Part shown: piece by piece, positions 1 through 6,024 of the stretch
How the letters are laid out: each line of letters begins with the position of its first letter
Position numbering within the stretch: the first letter of the stretch is position 1
Origin: Candidatus Hodarchaeota archaeon
Lineage (GTDB): Archaea > Asgardarchaeota > Heimdallarchaeia > Hodarchaeales > YT1-039
Assembly (NCBI GenBank): GCA_016840025.1
Contig: JAEOTF010000424.1
Span: 1 to 6,922, forward strand
Length of the DNA stretch: 6,922 nucleotides
Reading direction: 5' to 3'
Notes under the pieces: model-generated
What the model saw: only the letters and a program-made list of their open reading frames with translations
What the model was told of the DNA's origin: nothing
Databases searched by the model: none
Program-made: the position numbers and the translations under genes

Positions 1-43
1 AACTTTGTATGGAGACAAATCATTGTTTAATACTATTTTTCAC

Positions 44-59
44 AAAAAGCATAATAAAA
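44..59 (-). terminator. Possible oligo-T terminator after the ECF operon
   Basis: Just after the ecfT stop codon the minus strand reads TTTTATTATGCTTTTT, with a T4 and a T5 run inside 20 nt. Archaeal RNA polymerase can terminate at such oligo-T tracts without a strong hairpin. A weak 5-bp inverted repeat (TTTGT at 4-8, ACAAA at 15-19) lies further downstream. In DNA this AT-rich the runs could be chance, so this is only a candidate operon end. No gene is visible in positions 1-62. Confidence 0.25.
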
Positions 60-62
60 CTC

Positions 63-866
63 TCAATTAAGAAGAAAAACTCCTAGGGAAAGAAATATCG
101 CTGTCAAGACAATTATAACATCCCGAATCTGAAACCTACTTCTATGGAGATACGTTCTATTTTTACGATAGCCAAATCCTCTTGCTTCCATTGATATTGT
201 AAGTGAGTCTACTCGTGAAAGTGCAGAAACAACCATGGGTACGAAAGTAAATCGCATCAGTCTAATGACTCCTCGAGGGCTCTTGGTATGAGTATCAATA
301 CCACGAGCACGTTGAGCATCCATTACTTGATTAGCTTCTGCATCAAATAGAGGGACTAAGCGAAGAGCGAGAGTAAGGGTATATGCTATCCGATAGGGAA
401 TGCCTATACGAGTAAGAGAATTAGCAAATTCTTCTGGATGAGTGGTTGAAACAAAAAGTAAGCTACCTACTACTATAATCAAAAAAGTAAATGCAATCAT
501 AGTTCCCCGTATGATGCTCTCGTATGAAATTGGTAGGGATCCTCCGATGTATGGAATCCAGGTTGGAATCAAAAAACCAAGTTGAGTTCCTTCAGGAACA
601 AAAATCACTTGAGTAAGTAAAATAAGTCCAGAAAATACAAAAAGAAAACGAATTTTTCTTAAGATTACTTTTAGTTGTATTTTAGACGCCTTAAAAATAA
701 TTAACAAGCAAAGAAAGACACCGATAGTTAATTGGAGATTAAATAATGAGAAGTTCAATATAAAGATGTCGATAGAAATTAGGATTAGGACTAAAAGCTT
801 CGTTAATGGATTAAGATGGTGGATAAAGGAATTCCGATGGATATATCTGAAACTTAATGACATCAT
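63..866 (-). CDS. ecfT: ECF transporter transmembrane (T) subunit, EcfT/YkoC-like
   Basis: This is the energy-coupling membrane subunit of an ECF vitamin-type importer. EcfT links the two ATPase domains to the substrate-binding S component in the cytoplasmic membrane. Counting from the ATG at 866 the protein has 267 residues, normal for the family. Hydrophobic segments lie near residues 20-41, 43-59, 74-90, 119-142, 205-217 and 247-266. The two Ala-Arg-Gly coupling motifs that plug into grooves of the ATPases are both present (A-R-G at about 187-189 in AQRARG and 228-230 in MEARGFGYR), on a long charged cytoplasmic stretch. The ATG at 866 overlaps the TGA of the upstream ATPase gene by one base (TGATG), indicating translational coupling. 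An in-frame TTG at 869 and an ATG at 863 are alternatives. It is the last gene of the operon. Family assignment is secure; the substrate is not set by this subunit. Confidence 0.93.
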   Translation of the reverse strand: MMSLSFRYIHRNSFIHHLNPLTKLLVLILISIDIFILNFSLFNLQLTIGVFLCLLIIFKASKIQLKVILRKIRFLFVFSGLILLTQVIFVPEGTQLGFLIPTWIPYIGGSLPISYESIIRGTMIAFTFLIIVVGSLLFVSTTHPEEFANSLTRIGIPYRIAYTLTLALRLVPLFDAEANQVMDAQRARGIDTHTKSPRGVIRLMRFTFVPMVVSALSRVDSLTISMEARGFGYRKNRTYLHRSRFQIRDVIIVLTAIFLSLGVFLLN

Positions 867-2353
867 CAACTAACTTCCCTGATTGGAAGAGAAACAAAAT
901 CTCTTTTTCCTAATTTTACCAGTTCCCGAAAGAAATTATCAATTGTTGCATCTACTAAGATTTTTCCTTTTTCTAGAAAAACTGCTCTATCACAGAAAGC
1001 ATGTATGATATCTGAGTCATGAGATACCAGAATTGTTGCTAATCCCAGCTTTTTACGCCTTTCAAGAATATTCATTATGTTTTGAATATTATTTATATCT
1101 TGACCAGTAAAAGGCTCATCTAAAAGGAGTAATGAAGGATTGTAGACTTCTATTGAAGTTACATTAAGCCTTCGCTTCTCCCCATGACTTAAACCAAAGG
1201 GAGAAGTATTTTTGTATTCTAATAGTCCTAGGTTGTCTAATAATTCCGATGCAGAATTACTAACTTCATCTATTGGGAGTTTAAAATTGCGAGGTCCAAT
1301 CATAACTTCTTTCCAGACTGTTTTTTCAAAGATTTGATGATTTGGGTTTTGAAAAATAAGTCCTATCTCTTTTGCACGTTGACTTGCTCCAGTATGAGAA
1401 ATTTCTTCATTTTTGAAAATAAATTTACTGTCAGCTGCTACTAACAATCCTTCAATTAACCGTAGTAAGGTGGTTTTCCCTGATCCATTCGCACCCATAA
1501 CTCCCAAAATTTCTCCTTCATTTACACTGAAGTTTACATCTGTAAGAATAGGTCGCTTAGAGAAGGAAAAATTCAACTTTTTAATTGTCAAAAGCTCTTT
1601 TTTATCTTCTTTTAGAGAAATTGCTTCATTTACCTTAGATAATTTCATAAATTTCCTCATTATATTCTCTTTACTCAATTCTACGATTTTTTTTCCTTTT
1701 TCTAGCCAAAGAATTCTCTCAGCAAAATTGATATACCTTACTCGGTGTTCAATAACCATTATACCTATATTTTCCTGTAAACATAGCTGTTTTAAAAAAT
1801 TGTACAATTTTACAGCAGATGGAGGATCTAAACTCGCAGAAGGCTCATCTAATATAAGATATTGAGGACGAAGTGCTAGGATTGCTCCAATCGCTACCTT
1901 CTGCTTTTCACCTCCTGATAAACTATGTGTTTCTCGATCCAGTAATTGATTTAATCCTAGAATATTTGAAATCCACGCAATCCTCTCAAGAATTTTTTTA
2001 GTTGGTAAACAAAAATTTTCCAGTCCAAAAGCTAATTCATTTTTCACATTTAACATAATAAGCTGGTCTTCGGGGTTTTGTTGAACTAACCCTACACAAC
2101 CTGAAATTTCATTTAATGGGGTTTCGGAATTTGGGCGTCCATTAATTATTACAGTTCCAGAAAAGGTTCCGTGGAGATAATGGGGAATAAACCCTGCTAA
2201 ACAGTAAGCTAAGGTTGACTTTCCTCCCCCACTAGGTCCTGTAAGAAATATTAATTCACCTGGTTGAACTTTGAAATTAATCCCTGAAAGAATTTGTTCT
2301 TTTCGGTTAGGGTACCTAAATTGAAGGCCGTGTGCTTCTAACAGCTTCGTCAC
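866..2353 (-). CDS. ecfA: Fused two-domain ECF ATPase (EcfA-EcfA', YkoD-like)
   Basis: ATP-hydrolysing subunit of the ECF importer, with both ABC cassettes on one 495-aa chain as in YkoD, rather than separate EcfA1 and EcfA2. Cassette 1: Walker A GPSGGGKST at 39-47, Q-loop QQNP near 91-94, signature LSGGE at 145-149, Walker B LILDE ending at E170, H-loop H203. Cassette 2: Walker A GANGSGKTT at 287-295, Q-loop FQNP near 334-337, signature LSHGE at 388-392, Walker B LLLLDE ending at E413, H-loop H445. A charged linker (about 225-255) joins them. All catalytic residues are present, so both sites look competent; the second signature has His where Gly is usual. The start is GTG at 2353: a TGA lies three codons upstream in frame and the next internal Met is residue 100. 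It begins 26 nt after the S component and overlaps the ecfT ATG by one base. Confidence 0.95.
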   Translation of the reverse strand: MTKLLEAHGLQFRYPNRKEQILSGINFKVQPGELIFLTGPSGGGKSTLAYCLAGFIPHYLHGTFSGTVIINGRPNSETPLNEISGCVGLVQQNPEDQLIMLNVKNELAFGLENFCLPTKKILERIAWISNILGLNQLLDRETHSLSGGEKQKVAIGAILALRPQYLILDEPSASLDPPSAVKLYNFLKQLCLQENIGIMVIEHRVRYINFAERILWLEKGKKIVELSKENIMRKFMKLSKVNEAISLKEDKKELLTIKKLNFSFSKRPILTDVNFSVNEGEILGVMGANGSGKTTLLRLIEGLLVAADSKFIFKNEEISHTGASQRAKEIGLIFQNPNHQIFEKTVWKEVMIGPRNFKLPIDEVSNSASELLDNLGLLEYKNTSPFGLSHGEKRRLNVTSIEVYNPSLLLLDEPFTGQDINNIQNIMNILERRKKLGLATILVSHDSDIIHAFCDRAVFLEKGKILVDATIDNFFRELVKLGKRDFVSLPIREVS

Positions 2354-2379
2354 TTCTTTTCAACAATGTAAACTAGATC

Positions 2380-3456
2380 TCATAACACTTGAATCTTTAC
2401 TACATTACGAACCCAATAAGCACCCTCAAAATTGCTTCCTGCAATCAACCGTATCCCTGAAGATTCCTTTATTAGAAGCATTGAATTATTGTATGTATCT
2501 AGAAGTGAAAGATCCACCCAATACCCATCTTTAGCTGTAACTTTGATTTGGGAAGCTCCATCTTTAGGTTCAGCCTTATCGATAACACTTGCCAAGAGAA
2601 CTCCAGTATAGTTTTTAGCGGCAACATATGTATAATCTCCTTTCAATTCTGCTTCAATCGTTGTCATATTAGCATTAAAATCTGATAGACGGAATGTATA
2701 TGGTTTATTAACTCGACCATTAACTGAAATTGAATAGGGATCTTGAAAAGCCTGATAAATAGTAACAAAATAGAAAGTACTCCATATAACAAGGAGAAAA
2801 AGTACACCTATGGTCATAAGTAATCTAGGCTTAAACAAGCGCTTCCATATCGTATTTTGTGGTTTTTCTAGAGGAATTTCATAAATTAAGGAAGGAATAA
2901 CACTAGCTTCAATAATCAGGTTCAATGTCTCAAGACCGAATGCTCCACCGAAAAAAATCCCTGAGATAAAAGCTACAAACCAAACTATAGTGAGGATTTC
3001 AAGTGGAACGCTTCTAAAAAAAAGTATTTGAAAGATAAGTACATTAGAAGCAGACGCAAATCCTGCTGAGAGGCAATTAAAGAAATAGGATTTCTTATTA
3101 TCGGCAAATATCATACCTACATCAAAAAGTAATCCTTCTACGCCTGAAACAAGAACAATAGCAATTCCATGAGTACTACCCATGAAAAGCTCAACAAGTC
3201 CTTTAATTAAACCAGTTAAAGTAGGGGACCCTGTTTTTCGTATCAATCCATAAGAAATTACAATCCAAAAAAGATGAAGACCTGCAAGAAATTGACCAGC
3301 CCCGAAAGGTGTTCCTACTATACTATTTACTAAATTTCCGAGATAACCTATGAAAACACTCATTACTCCCCCTACAGAGCTTAAAACTGCAATAATCACT
3401 AAATCTCTTGTAGAAAAGTAATATTTTTGGATGACAGTACTATTTTTATCATACAT
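2380..3456 (-). CDS. YkoE-like ECF S component fused to a C-terminal molybdopterin-fold-like ectodomain
   Basis: Predicted substrate-binding membrane subunit (358 aa) of the ECF importer. Residues 15-195 are highly hydrophobic, with about six membrane segments. They carry YkoE-like features, including the IRKTGSPTLTGLIKGLVE stretch (72-89), resembling the IRKPGA...E pattern of YkoE proteins, followed by a Gly-rich MGSTHG. YkoE proteins are linked to thiamine or hydroxymethylpyrimidine uptake in bacteria, so the substrate is inferred from family only. A basic loop (199-211) precedes an extra helix (about 212-234). Residues 241-358 then resemble the sulfite-oxidase-type molybdopterin-binding fold: VNGRVNKPYTFRLSDF, TGVLLASVID, VTAKDGYWVDLSLL and terminal WVRNVVKI. 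No cysteine occurs in that domain. The positive-inside rule puts it outside the cell. Plain YkoE proteins lack it. The ATG at 3456 overlaps the TAA of the phosphoesterase gene by one base (TAATG). Confidence 0.82.
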   Translation of the reverse strand: MYDKNSTVIQKYYFSTRDLVIIAVLSSVGGVMSVFIGYLGNLVNSIVGTPFGAGQFLAGLHLFWIVISYGLIRKTGSPTLTGLIKGLVELFMGSTHGIAIVLVSGVEGLLFDVGMIFADNKKSYFFNCLSAGFASASNVLIFQILFFRSVPLEILTIVWFVAFISGIFFGGAFGLETLNLIIEASVIPSLIYEIPLEKPQNTIWKRLFKPRLLMTIGVLFLLVIWSTFYFVTIYQAFQDPYSISVNGRVNKPYTFRLSDFNANMTTIEAELKGDYTYVAAKNYTGVLLASVIDKAEPKDGASQIKVTAKDGYWVDLSLLDTYNNSMLLIKESSGIRLIAGSNFEGAYWVRNVVKIQVL

Positions 3457-5051
3457 TAAAAATTCTCCAATCCATTGGCAATAATAGTAATTTTATCTAC
3501 ATTAGTAACCCAGCTACTTCCTGCTGAAGGATATCTATAGTATCCCAAACCAGGGTAGGAAGTTAATCGATAATCTTCATTTGAAAAAGCCTTATCCGGT
3601 GCAAGAAAGACCATTCTGGGACCTTCACTCCAATCAGGAATTAAACTATGGTTAAATGAAATTGCAAGAATTAATTCGCCTTGGCGTTCCCGCCATGTCT
3701 CATTAGGATAGATATTCCAGTAAGTAACATTGTATTCATACCCATCTTTAGCATGAACATTAACTATGTCATTTGGACTTATTCCACCTATATATTCTAT
3801 AAAACTTCTAAGAGAGACCCCCTCATAAAAACCATAACCTTGCCAATTTCCAAAATAATTCTGAAAAGAGCTATATCCATTTGTGTCAATTGAGAGCTTT
3901 AAATCATCTAAAGAGAAGAAATAGGATACGTTAGAACTTATTAACTCAAACTGTGGAAAATTTATTTCGATATTTAGAGGAATAGGATCTACGTACAACC
4001 CTGTGGTGTTTTTCTTTATAATTGAGAAGTGGTGAAAACCACCTTGAGTTGAAGAAGTATAAAGTGGTGCTCCTCCTCCTCCTGTAATGAGGATTTTAAT
4101 ACCATCCATAGTTGAATAATTAAACAAATGAAGATGACCTGTGATTAAAAGGTCAACTTCAAATGAAGAAAGAAGAGATAAGAAAGATTTTGCATCAGTG
4201 TCATTGATAAAATCGTGAGAAGTGCTGGTAAGATTATCAAAAGGTGGAATATGAGTCCACACTATCTTATATAGGTTAGGGACTTCCGAAAGTATATTTC
4301 TCAGGTAATTTTGCTGAGTTTGGTCAATAGTCCCTCCAGAAGAATCAACTGAGACAAATCGGACTCTACTTACATCAAAATAATAAGTAGAATTTCCTAA
4401 AAAAGAAGAATAAATTTCAAGTCCAGTTTTTATGTCGTGATTTCCTGGTGTTGTATATATGGGGATTGGTGACTGATCAAATATATTAATTAAATTCTGA
4501 AATTGAGTTTTAGTTCCAAAACTCGTCATATCTCCACAATGGAGGGCAAATAAAACATTTTTATTAGCAGCTTCTCTCATTGCAGTTAAGAAGTAATTAT
4601 TGTAACCATGAGTGTCTCCAATAGCGGCAAAGGTAAGATTATCTAAAGAAAGTGGATTAAGACCAATTTCTATATCTTCCTCTATGGTTTTAGTGATTGT
4701 ATGACACAACAGTATACTTGTATTGCTCAAAGGTGTAATTTCAACCTTTTCCTTAAATCCTGTTATTTGAATATGACGAAAGTTGACATTACGTATTAAG
4801 ATGTAAATTATCGTGCTATCTGAGTACCCCTTGACTCTTAATTGAATCTGAACTGTGGGAATGAATGCCCAATACTCAAAATATGTTTCATTTGACTCTA
4901 ACTTGATTAAACCTTTAGTTTTCATTATTAAAGATGATGAGGATTCGCTTTGATTCGCTTGGTTTAACAGAACAAGTGTAACTCCAGCAATAGCTCCGAT
5001 TAAGCATAAAACTATAGCTAACGATATTTTTAAACGAGGGTAATTATTCAT
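3456..5051 (-). CDS. Membrane-anchored calcineurin-like metallophosphoesterase with C-terminal molybdopterin-fold-like domain
   Basis: Predicted extracytoplasmic two-metal phosphoesterase. From the ATG at 5051 the product has 531 residues. An N-terminal anchor follows basic residues (helix about 8-30), then a beta-rich region (40-137). The catalytic domain holds all five family motifs: GDTHG 145-149, CGDM 172-175, GNHD 203-206, THIPP with H267, and GHLH 305-308. Residues 369-525 form a domain like that of the upstream 223-aa protein: over a 47-residue block (392-438 here, 75-121 there) I count 26 identities with no gap. It contains no cysteine. About 13 N-x-S/T sequons lie after the anchor, fitting surface exposure in an archaeon. 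I chose 5051 because it gives a typical anchor and starts 4 nt after the upstream stop, with GGAG 13 nt before it. ATG 5075 or TTG 5117 would overlap the upstream gene. The substrate is unknown; a role in dephosphorylating a compound before ECF import is inferred from the operon. Confidence 0.85.
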   Translation of the reverse strand: MNNYPRLKISLAIVLCLIGAIAGVTLVLLNQANQSESSSSLIMKTKGLIKLESNETYFEYWAFIPTVQIQLRVKGYSDSTIIYILIRNVNFRHIQITGFKEKVEITPLSNTSILLCHTITKTIEEDIEIGLNPLSLDNLTFAAIGDTHGYNNYFLTAMREAANKNVLFALHCGDMTSFGTKTQFQNLINIFDQSPIPIYTTPGNHDIKTGLEIYSSFLGNSTYYFDVSRVRFVSVDSSGGTIDQTQQNYLRNILSEVPNLYKIVWTHIPPFDNLTSTSHDFINDTDAKSFLSLLSSFEVDLLITGHLHLFNYSTMDGIKILITGGGGAPLYTSSTQGGFHHFSIIKKNTTGLYVDPIPLNIEINFPQFELISSNVSYFFSLDDLKLSIDTNGYSSFQNYFGNWQGYGFYEGVSLRSFIEYIGGISPNDIVNVHAKDGYEYNVTYWNIYPNETWRERQGELILAISFNHSLIPDWSEGPRMVFLAPDKAFSNEDYRLTSYPGLGYYRYPSAGSSWVTNVDKITIIANGLENF

Positions 5052-5055
5052 TAGT

Positions 5056-5727
5056 CTAATTATTCTCCATTCCATGAATTGAAGCAGAATATAATGTATT
5101 AAGCTGGTTTGTTTCAATAATTTCTATTGATGCAACATTTCTCACCCATCTAGCTCCTGCAGATTGCCCATGAAACTCTATTGGGTTGCTAGAATTAAGA
5201 TCTTCATTACTATATGCCCCATCTTCAGGTAACATTATTATTTGAAACCCATCAACCCAATTAGGTACCCTTGTGCCATTGTATTCATATGCTAGAATTA
5301 TATCACCCTGAATAATCTTCCAATCACCTGTAGGGTAGCAGTTGTCATAATTATAAAATTGATAGTACTCATCAGCCGCAGTAACTTTGATTAGGTCACC
5401 AAAAGAAATTCCACCCATGGTTTCAATTATATCAGAAAGTAAAACTCCTCGATAAGTTCCCTTGCCACGCCAATTGCCTAATCGATTCTGATAAGAACTG
5501 TATCCTGAAATTATCTCATAGTCACTTTCTACAGATTTAAGAGTAAGGAATTCTACATTGCTTTCCAAATCACTTAGTTTTATTGAGAATTCGTTGGAAT
5601 TCTCGGAATCATTATTATTTGGTTTGTGATTTAATTCATGATTTATATATCCAAGTATAAAAATACCCATCGAGATTAAACTGAGCAAGACTACGGCTTG
5701 TACAGCTGCTATCGGGTTTGAAGGCAC
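5056..5727 (-). CDS. Anchored single-domain protein with cysteine-less molybdopterin-binding-like fold
   Basis: First gene of the operon, 223 aa, no assured function. Residues 6-28 are an N-terminal hydrophobic anchor or signal. A polar Asn/Ser/Glu-rich linker (30-47) follows. Residues 48-205 resemble the sulfite-oxidase-type molybdopterin-binding domain: YRGVLLSDIIETMGG, KVTAADEYYQF, GDIILAYEYNGTRVP, and the closing WVRNVASIEI. True members ligate molybdenum with a conserved Cys early in the domain; here the only Cys is C130, far from that position. I therefore expect ligand binding or a structural role rather than oxidoreductase activity. It is clearly paralogous to the end of the phosphoesterase encoded next. 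Automated pipelines would probably call it a molybdopterin-dependent oxidoreductase, which is likely misleading. The start is GTG at 5727: GGAG lies 10 nt upstream, an in-frame TAG is seven codons upstream, and this start keeps the complete hydrophobic helix. An internal ATG (residue 20) would cut it. Confidence 0.72.
   Translation of the reverse strand: MPSNPIAAVQAVVLLSLISMGIFILGYINHELNHKPNNNDSENSNEFSIKLSDLESNVEFLTLKSVESDYEIISGYSSYQNRLGNWRGKGTYRGVLLSDIIETMGGISFGDLIKVTAADEYYQFYNYDNCYPTGDWKIIQGDIILAYEYNGTRVPNWVDGFQIIMLPEDGAYSNEDLNSSNPIEFHGQSAGARWVRNVASIEIIETNQLNTLYSASIHGMENN
5585..5604. repeat. Perfect 8-bp inverted repeat with 4-nt loop inside a coding linker
   Basis: GAGAATTC (5585-5592), gttg (5593-5596), GAATTCTC (5597-5604). 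It lies in the low-complexity linker of the 223-aa protein (the SENSNEF region), just after the membrane anchor, where coding constraint is weak. It could form an mRNA hairpin near the 5' end of the operon, or be a chance product of Asn/Glu/Ser codons. Confidence 0.4.
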
Positions 5728-5737
5728 CGAAACAAAT

Positions 5738-5741
5738 CTCC
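5738..5741 (-). promoter_or_regulatory. Ribosome binding site for the first operon gene
   Basis: GGAG on the minus strand, 10 nt before the GTG at 5727. It supports the GTG as the start of the 223-aa protein. The ATG that overlaps this site (minus-strand ATGGAG) is out of frame with the gene. Confidence 0.55.
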
Positions 5742-5765
5742 ATTGCTAGATAGGGTTTTTTTTAC

Positions 5766-5806
5766 TCGATATGTTCTAATGGCATATCGAAAAAAAGAGT
5801 TTCGAT
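5766..5806 (-). promoter_or_regulatory. Two overlapping inverted repeats in the predicted operon leader
   Basis: There are three related arms: TCGATATG (5766-5773), CATATCGAAA (5783-5792) and TTTCGAT (5800-5806). Arm 1 pairs perfectly with the first part of arm 2 (8 bp, 9-nt loop). Arm 3 pairs perfectly with the latter part of arm 2 (ATCGAAA at 5786-5792; 7 bp, 7-nt loop). The pairings share 5786-5790, so in RNA they exclude each other. On the minus strand a T7 run (5796-5790) overlaps the switchable arm. After a 2-nt mismatch the first stem could be extended by T/A pairs (5760-5763 with 5793-5796). This may be an operator cluster with a TCGAT half-site or an alternative-fold leader. It is not a TPP riboswitch: no CTGAGA or THI-box core is visible. 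Confidence 0.4.
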
Positions 5807-5820
5807 CCAAATATATTGGA
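5806..5820. repeat. Imperfect palindrome TCCAA-N5-TTGGA between TATA element and leader repeats
   Basis: TCCAA (5806-5810) and TTGGA (5816-5820) flank an AT-only centre. It lies near the predicted transcription start of the operon, where an operator could block initiation. Its centre (minus-strand AATATATTT) might instead act as a second TATA-like element. Short arms make chance possible. Confidence 0.25.
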
Positions 5821-5830
5821 CTGTTTGTTT

Positions 5831-5840
5831 AATATATAAA
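5831..5840 (-). promoter_or_regulatory. TATA-like promoter element for the ECF operon
   Basis: The minus strand reads TTTATATATT here, a good match to an archaeal TATA box. Initiation about 25 nt downstream would fall near 5808, giving a leader of about 80 nt that contains the inverted repeats. The bases just upstream (TTATTTC) are a poor BRE. The element is nearly symmetric, so it could also serve the plus strand. Confidence 0.4.
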
Positions 5841-5892
5841 GAAATAAAATGAGATTGGTTTTAATAAGAAATTAACAAACGTAATTTGACCG

Positions 5893-5910
5893 AATTTCGT
5901 TAATTTCGTT
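5893..5910. repeat. Tandem duplication of AATTTCGTT
   Basis: Two perfect 9-bp copies sit head to tail (5893-5901 and 5902-5910), just upstream of the dehydrogenase remnant. This may be a slippage product in non-coding DNA or a minor binding site; nothing else marks it. Confidence 0.45.
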
Positions 5911-5967
5911 CCCTATATCGTGTACCAACCCTGAACTTCTATTAACCAGTTTAAATCATGTGGAGTT

Positions 5968-6024
5968 GATGATTATGGTGACGTGTCATTTATTACAGGA
6001 GAAGCAATTCATGTTGATGGATGA
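5968..6024 (+). pseudogene. Remnant of the C-terminus of a short-chain dehydrogenase/reductase
   Basis: This frame encodes DDYGDVSFITGEAIHVDG followed by TGA. It matches the ending typical of SDR enzymes (acidic-S-[FY]-[IV]-T-G-x-x-I-x-V-D-G-G), the segment that closes the Rossmann-fold domain. An in-frame TGA lies at 5932-5934, and no Rossmann GxxxGxG or YxxxK catalytic segment is visible upstream in any frame, so only the tail survives. The expected second Gly is replaced by the stop. Skipping one reading phase would give G-M-K-V-V-N-N up to a TAA at 6048, compatible with a late frameshift. The 12-residue match is too specific to be likely by chance, but the remnant is very short. It reads in the same direction as hsdM. 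Confidence 0.5.

Noticed and set aside
1413..1865. Plus-strand 150-codon open frame opposite the ATPase gene
   Set aside because: It lies wholly antisense to the well-supported ABC ATPase and has no recognisable motif; it is a shadow of that gene.
3681..3893. Plus-strand 70-codon open frame
   Set aside because: Antisense to the C-terminal domain of the phosphoesterase, with no RBS or domain signal.
4070..4085. CTC/GGA trinucleotide repeat
   Set aside because: It encodes the TGGGGAP turn of the phosphoesterase domain, where a glycine run is expected; codon repetition is sufficient explanation.
5052..5117. Longer N-terminus of the phosphoesterase from TTG 5117 or ATG 5075
   Set aside because: Both would overlap the upstream gene (62 or 20 nt) and add residues before the membrane anchor without a better RBS. 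ATG 5051 gives a typical basic start followed by a helix, although 5075 cannot be fully excluded.
5056..5727. Functional molybdopterin-dependent oxidoreductase
   Set aside because: The fold resemblance is there, but the metal-ligand cysteine is missing and the context is transport, so a catalytic redox call is not supported.
5728..5830. TPP riboswitch in the operon leader
   Set aside because: Considered because of the ykoEDC-like transporter, but no CTGAGA or other conserved THI-box core is visible on the minus strand.
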